Assembly (NCBI RefSeq): GCF_029714285.1
Contig: NZ_CP121662.1
Coordinates: 2,728,001-2,792,000 of the forward strand
Direction: 5' to 3'
Length of the DNA stretch: 64,000 nt
Origin: Rhizobium sp. CB3090
GTDB lineage: Bacteria > Pseudomonadota > Alphaproteobacteria > Rhizobiales > Rhizobiaceae
Shown here piece after piece: positions 9,677 through 18,075 of the stretch (positions are counted from its first letter, which is position 1; each line of letters begins with the position of its first letter). The position numbers and the translations under genes were made by a program. The notes below the pieces were generated by a model. That model saw only the letters and a program-made list of their open reading frames with translations. It was not told the DNA's origin and made no database searches.

Positions 9677-10492
9677 ATGTCCCAGACAGGAACGGCAGTC
9701 GCCGGACATTCCCCTGCCCCAGCCGGCAGCGTCTGGGACGTGATCCGCCACGAGGCAGCCGATCTCGCCAGCCGCGAACCGACGCTCCGTCCGCTGCTCG
9801 CAGCGCAGATCATCGCAACGCAGTCGAACGCCGAAAGCCTCTCCAACGTCTTGGTCGCCCGGCTTTCCGTCGCAAAGATTAAAACCGACGATCTTTTCGC
9901 CCTGTTCCATGATGTGCTGACGCGGTACATCACGATCCTGCAGGCGACGGAGGCCGATCTCGTCGCGGTCCGCGCCCGCGATCCCGCCTGCACGACCTAT
10001 CTGCATGCGCTGTTGAACCTCAAAGGCTTCCACGCCCTACAGACCCATCGCATTGCCCATGCGCTCTGGACGCAAGGCCGGCCGGAAATCGCCAGTTGGC
10101 TTTCCAACCTGGCCTCGCTCGTCTTCGGCCCGGATATTCATCCGGCGGCAAGGATCGGCTCGGCTATCATGCTCGATCATGGCTCCGGCATCGTCATTGG
10201 CGAGACCGCCGTCATCGAGGATGAAGTCTCGATCCTGCAGAACGTAACCCTCGGCGGCACCGGCAAGGAAACCGGCGACCGGCATCCGAAAATCCGCCAT
10301 GGCGTGATGATCGGCGCCGGCGCAAAGATCCTCGGCAACATCGAAGTGGGCGCCTTCAGCAAGGTTGCAGCCGGTAGCGTCGTGGTGAAGCCGGTCCCGG
10401 CCCACTGCACCGTCGCCGGCGTTCCCGCAACGGTCGTCCGCATCCATCGCGCCGAAGAGATTCCGGCTGAGACGATGGATCAGAATATCTAA
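9677..10492 (+). CDS. cysE: Serine O-acetyltransferase
   Basis: The 271-residue enzyme acetylates serine with acetyl-CoA, the first step of cysteine synthesis. The start MSQTGTAVAGHSPAP follows AGGA; an earlier in-frame Met overlaps the WD40 gene and is unlikely. The N-terminal helical domain (about 20-155) includes YLHALLNLKGFHALQTHRIAHALW. The left-handed beta-helix follows, with DIHPAARIG, the conserved LDHGSGIVIGETAVI and TLGGTGKETGDRHPKI. It lies 16 bases after the WD40 gene on the same strand and is probably in one transcript, linking it to the zinc-chaperone cluster. Confidence 0.93.
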   Translation: MSQTGTAVAGHSPAPAGSVWDVIRHEAADLASREPTLRPLLAAQIIATQSNAESLSNVLVARLSVAKIKTDDLFALFHDVLTRYITILQATEADLVAVRARDPACTTYLHALLNLKGFHALQTHRIAHALWTQGRPEIASWLSNLASLVFGPDIHPAARIGSAIMLDHGSGIVIGETAVIEDEVSILQNVTLGGTGKETGDRHPKIRHGVMIGAGAKILGNIEVGAFSKVAAGSVVVKPVPAHCTVAGVPATVVRIHRAEEIPAETMDQNI

Positions 10493-10882
10493 ATCGACGC
10501 GCCGCGGCCTTGCGGCCGGCCCTCTTGGTTCGAGGCCCCGCCGCCATCGCTACGCTCCGGCGTCAGTGCACCTCACCATGAGAGCGGAGTGAGCGCCAGT
10601 ATTTGAAAATCAAATGGCTTTCTCTCTGTTTCAAACACTGAGCTGTTTGAGCGGCGGAGCGAGAGGAGGAGCCCTCATGGGAGGTCCACAGGGCCGTCTC
10701 GAACCACGGGGGCGGATGAGGGAACTCGTCTTTCCTGTTTAAATTAGCACGTGACATAAGGTAGCATTGCCGCTTTTCCCGACAGGCGCTCTCCATTGCT
10801 TATCGCCCCCATCGCAGAATCAAACCTTTGTCGCCGCCATGCTCGACGAAAGTGAAATCCCTTCGCCGCACCCTTCACTGAA
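10493..10882. other. Intergenic region without a recognisable gene
   Basis: Just after cysE there is a GC-rich inverted segment (GCGGCC-TTGC-GGCC, about 10504-10520) that could act as a weak terminator. The rest has no open frame with protein-like content. The stretch 10610-10735 has the look of a degenerate intergenic repeat, but I cannot match it to another copy in this window. Confidence 0.4.
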
Positions 10883-10900
10883 CTGTCATACTCCGTTGAT
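10883..10900 (+). promoter_or_regulatory. Candidate PHO box upstream of the phosphoesterase gene
   Basis: CTGTCATACTCCGTTGAT has a perfect first PhoB half-site (CTGTCAT), a four-base spacer and a degenerate second half matching 4 of 7 bases. It lies 74 bases upstream of the phosphoesterase ATG. The position and the phosphatase-like product fit phosphate-starvation control. The weak second half keeps confidence moderate. Confidence 0.42.
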
Positions 10901-10973
10901 AGCCCAGCATGGTTCTTTTGCCCCGGCGCGGCGCATTTTAAGCGTCGGGGCGCAGACCCCCACTCGAGAGGAT

Positions 10974-12608
10974 ATGGCAATGATCTGTCTTTCGCGTCGC
11001 ACCGCCCTAGCCGCCGGCAGCGCGCTTACCCTGATTTCGCTCTGTTCCAGCGCCGGCGCCGCCGACAAGGCACCGCCGACGAATACCGCGACGCCGATCA
11101 AGCATCTGGTCGTCGTCTTCCAGGAAAACGTTTCCTTCGACCATTATTTCGCGACCTACCCCAAGGCCGCAAATGTCGACGGCGAGCCGGCCTTCAAGGC
11201 CGCCGACAATACGCCGACCGATATCGACACGCTCGCCCATGAAGGCCTTCTCGACAACAATCCGAACAAGACGAATGCCGCGAACGGTGCAGACGCCGCG
11301 GCTCCCTTCCGCCTCGACCGCACGCAGGCGGCAACCCAGTCGCAGAACCACGGCTATACCGCCGAGCAGGCCGCTTACAACAACTTCGCGATGGACCTGT
11401 TCCCGGCCAATACCGGCAGGGGTACCAAAGGTGCTGCCGGCGCCTTCGGCACCAAGGGCCAGGTCATGGGCTATTATGACGGCAACACCGTCACGGCGCT
11501 CTGGAACTACGCCCAGCACTATGCGCTGAACGATAATTCATTCTCCACCAATTTCGGCCCGTCGACCCCCGGCGCACTAAACCTCATCTCCGGCCAGACC
11601 AACGGCGCCATCCTGCCGCCCGGCTACACGCTGGAGAAGGACGGCACTTATTCGAAGGGCCGCATCGTGCCCGACGGCAATGGCGGCTGGACTGTCATCA
11701 GCGACTTCGATCCGACCGGCGATGTCTGCTCAGTCGGCCAGACGGCGCTGATGTACGGCAAGAACATCGGCGACATTCTGAACGAACACAACATCACCTG
11801 GGGCTTCTTCGAAGGCGGCTTCGATCTGACGGCGACGAATGCGGACGGCACCACGGGCTGCAAGCGCGCAACGACCTCAGCCATCACCAAGGTCAACATC
11901 GCTGACTATATCCCGCATCACCAGCCGTTCCAGTACTATGCCTCGACCGCGAACCCCACGCATGCGCGTCCGTCCTCGGTCGCCGCAATCGGCAGCACCG
12001 ATGCAGCCAACCACCAGTACGACATGACGGACTTCTATGCAGCGCTGAAAAACGGCAATATGCCGACCGTCAGCTTCCTGAAGGCGCCGGCCTATCAGGA
12101 CGGTCATGCCGGCTATTCCGATCCGCTCGACGAGCAGGAATTCGTAACTGAGGTCGTCAACACCGTCCAGAATTCGCCGGAGTGGAAGGACACCGCCATC
12201 ATCATCCTCTACGACGATTCCGATGGCTGGTATGACCATGCCCACGCGGTCGTCAATCCGTCGAAACTCCCGGTCAAAGGCTACGACGTGCTGAACGGCG
12301 ATAGCTGCTCGACCGGCACGCCGCTGCCGGGCGTCAACGGCCAGCCGGCTCAGGGTCGTTGCGGCTACGGCACGCGCCAGCCACTGTTGGTCATTTCGCC
12401 CTACTCCAAGGTCAATTTCGTCGACCACACCTTGACCGACCAGACCTCCGTCATGCGCTTCATCGAAGACAACTGGATGGGTGGCGAACGCCTCGGCGGC
12501 GGCTCCTTCGATGCCATTTCCGGCTCACTGAACAACATGTTCGATTGGTCGAAAGGCGATACACAGAAGCTGATCCTCGATCCGAAGACCGGTAACAGCG
12601 CTTCCTAA
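10974..12608 (+). CDS. Exported phosphoesterase (acid phosphatase AcpA / phospholipase C family)
   Basis: The chosen start at 10974 follows GAGAGGAT and gives 544 residues; the open frame extends further upstream but without protein-like content. The N terminus has Arg-Arg then a hydrophobic stretch (CLSRRTALAAGSALTLISL, cut near SAGAA), suggesting export, possibly by the Tat route. Phosphoesterase-family (PF04185-type) motifs are FQENVSFDHYFATYP near the start of the mature protein, IILYDDSDGWYDHAH and ISPYSKVNFVDHTLTDQ. The family includes AcpA-type acid phosphatases and phospholipases C. It is followed by a di-haem peroxidase gene 22 bases later, and a PHO-like box lies upstream. Confidence 0.9.
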   Translation: MAMICLSRRTALAAGSALTLISLCSSAGAADKAPPTNTATPIKHLVVVFQENVSFDHYFATYPKAANVDGEPAFKAADNTPTDIDTLAHEGLLDNNPNKTNAANGADAAAPFRLDRTQAATQSQNHGYTAEQAAYNNFAMDLFPANTGRGTKGAAGAFGTKGQVMGYYDGNTVTALWNYAQHYALNDNSFSTNFGPSTPGALNLISGQTNGAILPPGYTLEKDGTYSKGRIVPDGNGGWTVISDFDPTGDVCSVGQTALMYGKNIGDILNEHNITWGFFEGGFDLTATNADGTTGCKRATTSAITKVNIADYIPHHQPFQYYASTANPTHARPSSVAAIGSTDAANHQYDMTDFYAALKNGNMPTVSFLKAPAYQDGHAGYSDPLDEQEFVTEVVNTVQNSPEWKDTAIIILYDDSDGWYDHAHAVVNPSKLPVKGYDVLNGDSCSTGTPLPGVNGQPAQGRCGYGTRQPLLVISPYSKVNFVDHTLTDQTSVMRFIEDNWMGGERLGGGSFDAISGSLNNMFDWSKGDTQKLILDPKTGNSAS

Positions 12609-12630
12609 GTTAAGAACCAGGGGATGGACA

Positions 12631-14010
12631 ATGTCCTTGAAGAAGCAGCATCTCCTTCCCCTGATCGCACTCGCGGGCATCTCGCTCGCGGGGGCGACCA
12701 TCGGCTTGGCAAGCGAACCCGTCGCCAATGCCGTCGTCGCAAATACCTATGACGATACGGCTTCGCTAAGCGCGGTTGCCCAGCTCGGCAAGAAGTTGTT
12801 CTTCGATCCATCGCTTTCGGGAAGCGGCCGGATGTCCTGCGCAACCTGCCACGATCCCGCAAATCACTATGCGCCGGCTAACGACCGCGCCGTGCAGCTC
12901 GGCGGCCGGCATCTCGACCAGCCGGGCATCCGCGCCGTCCCGAGCCTCGCTTACAAGATGTCGACTCCTTCCTTCTCCGTCGGCGCGGAAAGTGCTGCCG
13001 ACGAAGCGGCCGAAGCAGCACCTATGACGGAGGCCTCCGGCGTGGCGCTCGCCAATACCCCCGCCACCGTCGCGGGGCCTCTGACGGCGCAGGCCGTCGT
13101 CAAGGCCGATTCGAATGCGCCGGATATGGTGCCGCAAGGCGGCATGTTCTGGGACGGCCGGGCCGATTCGCTGCAAGAACAGGCGCTGCAGCCGATGATC
13201 TCACCCTTCGAGATGGCAAATGCCGATGCCGCCACCGTCTATGCCAAGCTGAAACAGAGCTACAGTAAGGACATTGCCGCCCTCTTCGGCAACAACCTCC
13301 TCAACGATCAGGATATGACGATCGCCGAAGCCGGTTTCGCGCTGGCGCGGTATCAGATCGAAGAACCCTCCTTCCATCCCTATTCAAGCAAATACGACTA
13401 CTATCTGCGCGGCAAGGCGACGCTATCAGACGCTGAAATGCGCGGGCTGAAGCTGTTCGACGATCCCAGGAAGGGCAATTGCGCCTCCTGCCATCTCGAT
13501 AAGATGACAGGCGACGGCCAGATGCCGAACTTCACCGATTTCGAATTCGAAGCGCTTGGCGCACCGCGCAATCCGGATATCCCGGCCAATGCCGACGCGC
13601 ATTATTACGACACCGGCATCTGCGGTCCGCTGCGCAACGACACCTATTCCGCCCAGCCGCAGAATTGCGGCCTCTTCAAGACCCCGACGCTCCGCAATGT
13701 CGCCGCCCGCCATGTCTTCTTCCACAATGGCGTCTACCGCTCGCTGGAGGATGTCACCCGCTTCTACGTCAAGCGCGACACCAATCCGGCTGAGATCTAT
13801 CCGAAGGATGCAAGTGGCAAGGTCCTGAAATACAACGACCTGCCGGCGCAATATCAGGCCAATATCGACATCATCGACGCGCCCATGAACCGCAAGCTCG
13901 GCGATGCGCCGGCTCTGAACGATACGGAAATCGCCGATGTCGTCGCGTTTCTGAAGACGCTGACGGATGGCTACGATCCGGCGAAGGACAGCGCGAAGGC
14001 AGCCAAATAG
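12631..14010 (+). CDS. Di-haem cytochrome c peroxidase / MauG-family protein
   Basis: The 459-residue exported protein has a signal peptide (hydrophobic core LLPLIALAGISLAGATIGLA) and two c-type haem sites, CATCH at residues 70-74 and CASCH near 284. The WDGRADSLQEQALQP motif of this family lies between them. Around residues 110-150 there is an Ala/Glu-rich insertion (AESAADEAAEAAP) not usual in short CcpA proteins. Family members reduce peroxide or oxidise protein partners in the periplasm. It is 22 bases after the phosphoesterase gene on the same strand and surely shares its transcript. Confidence 0.9.
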   Translation: MSLKKQHLLPLIALAGISLAGATIGLASEPVANAVVANTYDDTASLSAVAQLGKKLFFDPSLSGSGRMSCATCHDPANHYAPANDRAVQLGGRHLDQPGIRAVPSLAYKMSTPSFSVGAESAADEAAEAAPMTEASGVALANTPATVAGPLTAQAVVKADSNAPDMVPQGGMFWDGRADSLQEQALQPMISPFEMANADAATVYAKLKQSYSKDIAALFGNNLLNDQDMTIAEAGFALARYQIEEPSFHPYSSKYDYYLRGKATLSDAEMRGLKLFDDPRKGNCASCHLDKMTGDGQMPNFTDFEFEALGAPRNPDIPANADAHYYDTGICGPLRNDTYSAQPQNCGLFKTPTLRNVAARHVFFHNGVYRSLEDVTRFYVKRDTNPAEIYPKDASGKVLKYNDLPAQYQANIDIIDAPMNRKLGDAPALNDTEIADVVAFLKTLTDGYDPAKDSAKAAK

Positions 14011-14013
14011 AAA

Positions 14014-14039
14014 CGCCTCCGCCCGAACAGGCGAAGGCG
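14014..14039. terminator. Hairpin between convergent genes
   Basis: CGCCTCCGCC and GGCGAAGGCG pair over 9 of 10 positions around a six-base loop. It lies right after the peroxidase stop and before the convergent acetyltransferase end. There is no strong T-run, so termination efficiency is uncertain. Confidence 0.4.
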
Positions 14040-14068
14040 CATTAAGACCTCAAAGCTTTTCCTGCTTT

Positions 14069-14659
14069 TTACGCAGCCTTGGCGATCGGTGGCTGAGCGA
14101 GCTTGCGACCACTGGCGACGATCATGCCGGCAGCGCTGTCGAGCCAGCCGTCCTTAAGTTCAAGAGCAAGGAAACGATCGCGCTGGAACGGGCCGGGCAT
14201 CACGAGATGGCGAGTCTTTGCGGCAAAGAAGCCGAAGCGCTCATAGTAGGGCGCATCGCCAACGAGCAGGATCGCGCCATGGCCGCGCTTTTTGGCCTCC
14301 AGGATGGCGGCGCGCATCAACGCCGAGCCCATGCCCTTGCCTTCATAGGCGGGATCGACTGCCAGCGGGCCGAGCAGCAGTGCATCGACCGGGCGCGTCT
14401 CGCGATCGACACCGGCTTCGACGTTCCACAAACGAACGGTGCCAACGACATGACCGGCGCGATCACGCGCGACCAATGCCAAGCCTTCCGCCGGAACGCG
14501 GCCTTGACGCAGCTTTTCGGACGACTTCTTGCGGCGGTCAGCGCCCATGGCGCGATCCAGCAGATTTTCGCGCGCAACGACATCGCCTGCATTTTCCAGG
14601 TCGAGGGTGAAAGTGGAAGGCGCAAAGAATGCGCGGACAGAATCAAGAACAGCGGCCAT
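14069..14659 (-). CDS. GNAT-family N-acetyltransferase (YhbS-like)
   Basis: The 196-residue product has the GNAT acetyl-CoA core: LLLGPLAVDPAYEGKGMGSALMRAAILEAKKRGHGAILLVGDAPYY is the continuous stretch, with the acetyl-CoA loop at AYEGKGMGSAL. The start is preceded by GGGAGG. YhbS-like proteins acetylate small molecules or ribosome-associated targets; the substrate here is unknown. It is a single gene, convergent with the peroxidase and 113 bases upstream of the ornithine decarboxylase 3' end. Confidence 0.88.
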   Translation of the reverse strand: MAAVLDSVRAFFAPSTFTLDLENAGDVVARENLLDRAMGADRRKKSSEKLRQGRVPAEGLALVARDRAGHVVGTVRLWNVEAGVDRETRPVDALLLGPLAVDPAYEGKGMGSALMRAAILEAKKRGHGAILLVGDAPYYERFGFFAAKTRHLVMPGPFQRDRFLALELKDGWLDSAAGMIVASGRKLAQPPIAKAA

Positions 14660-14772
14660 CTCGGCCTCCCGTGCCCAATACCGTTATCAGCGGTGGTGAC
14701 GAACTATTGTGAGGGTGCCGCCCCGGCTGGCTACGGGGACAGCTTTATCGGACTTTAGATCCATATCGGATC

Positions 14773-15906
14773 TTAGATGATGTAAGCCTTCAGCGGATCG
14801 AAACCGTTGAACGCAACAGCCGAATAGGTCGTCGTGTAAGCGCCGGTGCCTTCGATCAGGACCTCGTCGCCAATGGTGAGCGTCACCGGCAGCGGATAGA
14901 GGTTCTTCTCATAAAGCACGTCGGCCGAATCGCAGGTCGGGCCGGCAATGACGCAGGGCTCCATGTCATCGGCGTCGCGCTCCGTGCGGATCGGGTAGCG
15001 GATCGCCTCGTCCATGGTTTCGGCGAGGCCGCCGAACTTGCCGATGTCGAGGAAGACCCAGCGAGCGGCATCGTTGTCCGACTTCTTGGAGATCAGGACG
15101 ACTTCAGCCTTGATCACACCGGCATTGCCGACCATGCCGCGGCCCGGCTCGATGATCGTGTGCGGGATCTGGTTGCCGAAATGGGCACGCAGAGACGCAA
15201 AGATCGCCTTGCCATAGGCTTCGGCCGATGGAACGTCGCGCAGGTACTTGGTCGGGAAACCGCCGCCCATATTGACCATCTGCAGGTGGATGCCCTGCTT
15301 GGCGAGCGATACGAAGACGCGCTTGGCATCGGCAAGAGCCGCATCCCAGGCATCGACCTTGGTCATCTGCGAGCCGACGTGGAAAGACACGCCATAGGAT
15401 TCCAGACCGAGCTGATGGGCGTAGACGAGAACGTCAACGGCCATCTGCGGAACGCAGCCGAACTTGCGTGACAGCGGCCACTCAGCGCCTTCACCGTCCG
15501 TCAATACACGGCAGAACACACGAGCGCCGGGAGCGGCACGGGAAATCTTCTCAACTTCCTCATGGCTGTCGACGGCAAAGAGGCTGATACCGAGTGCGTG
15601 TGCACGGGCGATATCGCGCTCCTTCTTGATCGTGTTTCCGTAGGAAATGCGAGCGGCGGTCGCACCGGCATCGAGCGCCATTTCGATTTCAGCGACGGAC
15701 GCGCAATCGAAGTTGGAGCCGAGGCTTGCGAGCAGGCGCAGCACTTCCGGAGCCGGGTTGGCCTTGACGGCATAATAGATCGCGCTGTCCGGCATGGCGT
15801 GACGGAAGGCGTGGAAATTGTCGCGGACGACATCGAGATCAACCACCAGGCACGGACCGTCCGGACGTCGGGTAGCGAGAAAGTCGCGAATACGTTGCGT
15901 GGTCAT
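14773..15906 (-). CDS. odc: Ornithine/lysine decarboxylase, fold type III PLP enzyme
   Basis: The 377-residue enzyme makes putrescine (or cadaverine) from ornithine (or lysine). The PLP lysine is in IYYAVKANPAPEVL near residue 50. FHVGS, the glycine loop NMGGGFPTKY, IEPGRGMVGNAG and the catalytic Cys in GPTCDSADVLYEK are all present. The length fits the short eukaryotic-like ODC family of rhizobia. A long structured leader precedes it (about 480 bases), and a LysR gene is divergent. Polyamine supply from here fits the transporter and aldehyde dehydrogenase operon at 53.9-59.4 kb. Confidence 0.93.
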   Translation of the reverse strand: MTTQRIRDFLATRRPDGPCLVVDLDVVRDNFHAFRHAMPDSAIYYAVKANPAPEVLRLLASLGSNFDCASVAEIEMALDAGATAARISYGNTIKKERDIARAHALGISLFAVDSHEEVEKISRAAPGARVFCRVLTDGEGAEWPLSRKFGCVPQMAVDVLVYAHQLGLESYGVSFHVGSQMTKVDAWDAALADAKRVFVSLAKQGIHLQMVNMGGGFPTKYLRDVPSAEAYGKAIFASLRAHFGNQIPHTIIEPGRGMVGNAGVIKAEVVLISKKSDNDAARWVFLDIGKFGGLAETMDEAIRYPIRTERDADDMEPCVIAGPTCDSADVLYEKNLYPLPVTLTIGDEVLIEGTGAYTTTYSAVAFNGFDPLKAYII

Positions 15907-15919
15907 GTCAATTCCCTTT

Positions 15920-16385
15920 TCAATTCCAAAAGCTCCGGGAAAAACCCAGAGGACAAAGGGCGACGCTCACTCGCTCAGGTACCAGCCGGTGGAGACCCCG
16001 GAACCGTGCAAATGCGCGAAGCGCGGATGATGAACGAGTGCCGCAAGCGGCGCTAATTCGCTTTGTCTGCCATGGATTGGAGGGATAATCCCAACCGCAC
16101 TTCCGGCAATGAAGGTGTGCCTCTTCAGTAACCCCGGCTGATGGAAAGCCGGGAGAGAACAAAAAGGCCCGCACCGTCGTTGCTTCAGATGTCCTCGCAT
16201 TTTCCGGTTGGCCGGAATAGCGACTGGAGGGGTTAATTCCAGGTACCTTACCGATTTTCTCACCACATCGAGGATCGGCGGACACCCACGGGCACGTGCG
16301 ACTTTGGGCTGAACCCGAAATAGGAATATTCGCCGACATAATCAAGAATTTTTTTCGCCTGTACCCGAAAAAATAATTGAACAAA
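15920..16385 (-). promoter_or_regulatory. speF-type structured mRNA leader of the ornithine decarboxylase gene
   Basis: About 500 bases separate the decarboxylase from the divergent LysR gene. Alphaproteobacterial ornithine decarboxylase genes are known to carry a conserved leader called the speF motif, of about this length and in this position. On the reverse strand the region is GC-mixed and rich in short complementary segments, for example ACCCCTCCAGTCG with downstream pairing possibilities. I have not matched it to a covariance model; the call rests on gene context, size and lack of a convincing protein. Overlapping open frames here look spurious. Confidence 0.6.
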
Positions 16386-16433
16386 TCGGTGCATTTTGTT
16401 CAATAACTTGCGACAGTTAACGAGGGCTTCGCC

Positions 16434-17327
16434 ATGGACACTTTGACCCGCATTCGCGCCTTCATCGACGTGGTCGAAGCCGAAGGGTTTTCAGCGGCCG
16501 CGCGCAAGACCGGACGTTCCAAGGCGCTGCTATCTAAATATGTCCGAGAGCTCGAGGACGAGCTTGGCGCTCTCCTGCTGAACCGTACCACGCGCCAATT
16601 CTCCATGACGGAGGCCGGTCACACCTATTATCGCACTGCTTCCGACATATTGAAGGAGATCGACAACCTTGCCGACCTCGTGCGCGAGAACAACCAGCAG
16701 CTCAAGGGGCGGCTTCGCATTTCCGTGCCGCGCACCTTCGTCGATGCCGATGTCGGACAGTCGCTGATCGATTTCGCCAGTGAAAACCCAGACCTCGCGC
16801 TGGAAATCGCAGCGGACGACCGCTTCGTCGACCTGATCGAGGAAGGCTTCGACGTTGCCGTGCGCATTACGAAACTTGAAGATTCCGGCATGATCGCCCG
16901 CAAGATCTCGGATTTCCGCGTCCACCTTTGCGCAACGCAGGAATTCCTCGACCGCTACCCTGCCCTGGAACATCCAAACGATCTCAGCCGCGTGCCTTTC
17001 ATCATCGACACCAATACGCGCGCGCAAGGCAATATTCGTTTCGTCGATGCCGACAGCACCACATTCAACGTCGCCACCAACGGTACGCTTGAAGTCAACA
17101 GTCCGCATGCAACGCTGCGCGCCGCCCTCGCCGGCCTCGGCATCGCCGTCGTCCCGGATTTCATCGGCCGTAAGGCGATCGAAAGCGGGCAACTGCTGAC
17201 GCTGTTCAACGACTATCTCCCGACCGACCGCGGCATTTATGCCGTCTATCCGCACCGCCGTTATCTGCCGGCCAAGGTGCGCATCTTCGTCGATTACCTG
17301 CATAATTGGTTCCGCAAGCACGGCTGA
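16434..17327 (+). CDS. LysR-family transcriptional regulator
   Basis: The 297-residue protein has the LysR helix-turn-helix within residues 1-60 (AFIDVVEAEGFSAAARKTGRSK, then LLSKYVRELEDELG, LLLNRTTRQFSMTEAG) and a type 2 periplasmic-binding fold effector domain after residue 90. A GAGGG ribosome site precedes the ATG. It is divergent from the ornithine decarboxylase and 67 bases upstream of the DUF1007 gene, so either could be a target. It belongs to the CrgA/DsdC-like branch by the LKGRLRISVPRTF phrase. Confidence 0.92.
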   Translation: MDTLTRIRAFIDVVEAEGFSAAARKTGRSKALLSKYVRELEDELGALLLNRTTRQFSMTEAGHTYYRTASDILKEIDNLADLVRENNQQLKGRLRISVPRTFVDADVGQSLIDFASENPDLALEIAADDRFVDLIEEGFDVAVRITKLEDSGMIARKISDFRVHLCATQEFLDRYPALEHPNDLSRVPFIIDTNTRAQGNIRFVDADSTTFNVATNGTLEVNSPHATLRAALAGLGIAVVPDFIGRKAIESGQLLTLFNDYLPTDRGIYAVYPHRRYLPAKVRIFVDYLHNWFRKHG

Positions 17328-17394
17328 ACCGCCTCAGCCTGGCCGACCGGTCCCAATTCCGTCTCATTTCCTGACCAGAAAACGAAGTGAATCA

Positions 17395-18075
17395 ATGCTC
17401 ACGAAACACATCGGACGCATGAGAAAATCCACGACCGCCTATGCTCTTGCCCTCACCGGCGGCCTGCTTTTTGCGCCGGCCGTAGCGTCGGCGCATCCGC
17501 ACATTTTCGTGGAAGCGCGCCTGGAAGTGCTGGCCGGTGCAGACGGCAACGTGCAGGAGCTGCGCAATGTCTGGCGCTTCGATGAGGTCTTCTCCTCCTC
17601 GGTACTGATGGATTTCGACAAGAACACCAATCTGAAGCTCGACCCGGACGAGCTCAAGGAAGTCGGCAAAACCGTGCGCGATTCGCTGGCCGACTACGAC
17701 TATTACACAAATCTGACGCTCAACGGCAAAGCCATCAAGGTGAACAAGCCCGACGTCATCAATGTCGACTACAAGGACGGCCAGCTCCTGATGTTCTTTG
17801 CCGTCAAGCCATCCGAGCCGATGCCGCTGAAGGGCAACAAGCTGAGCTTCGGCATTTACGATCCGACACTCTACACCTCGATCGATTTCCCCAGTGACAA
17901 AGAGCTGGTGACGGAGGGCGATGCCTTCAAAAGCTGCGCGCAGAAGGTCGTGCGTCCCAATCCGGACGAGGTCATCGCCGAAAACAAATCGACATTGACC
18001 GATGCCTTCTTCAACGATCCGACGGGAACAACCATGTCGAAGCTCTTCGCAACGCGGATAGACGTCCAATGCTGA
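17395..18075 (+). CDS. DUF1007-family periplasmic protein, partner of NicO exporter
   Basis: The product is 226 residues from the ATG at 17395; a Met eight codons later (17419) gives a neater signal peptide, MRKSTTAYALALTGGLLFAP, cut before HPHIF. The mature protein begins HPHIFVEARLEV, the signature of DUF1007. It is a secreted protein of unknown biochemistry that regularly precedes NicO/RcnA-type transporters. Here it overlaps the transporter gene by seven bases (ATGCTGA), so the two are translationally coupled. A metal-handling role in the periplasm is inferred from that link. Confidence 0.87.
   Translation: MLTKHIGRMRKSTTAYALALTGGLLFAPAVASAHPHIFVEARLEVLAGADGNVQELRNVWRFDEVFSSSVLMDFDKNTNLKLDPDELKEVGKTVRDSLADYDYYTNLTLNGKAIKVNKPDVINVDYKDGQLLMFFAVKPSEPMPLKGNKLSFGIYDPTLYTSIDFPSDKELVTEGDAFKSCAQKVVRPNPDEVIAENKSTLTDAFFNDPTGTTMSKLFATRIDVQC

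Noticed and set aside
10563..10796. 77-residue reverse open frame in the cysE-phosphoesterase gap
   Set aside because: It has no ribosome site or conserved phrase and overlaps the likely promoter zone.
15920..16384. 154-residue open frame in the decarboxylase leader
   Set aside because: It starts from a weak codon, overlaps a second spurious frame and has no family-like pattern. A structured leader is a better account of the region.
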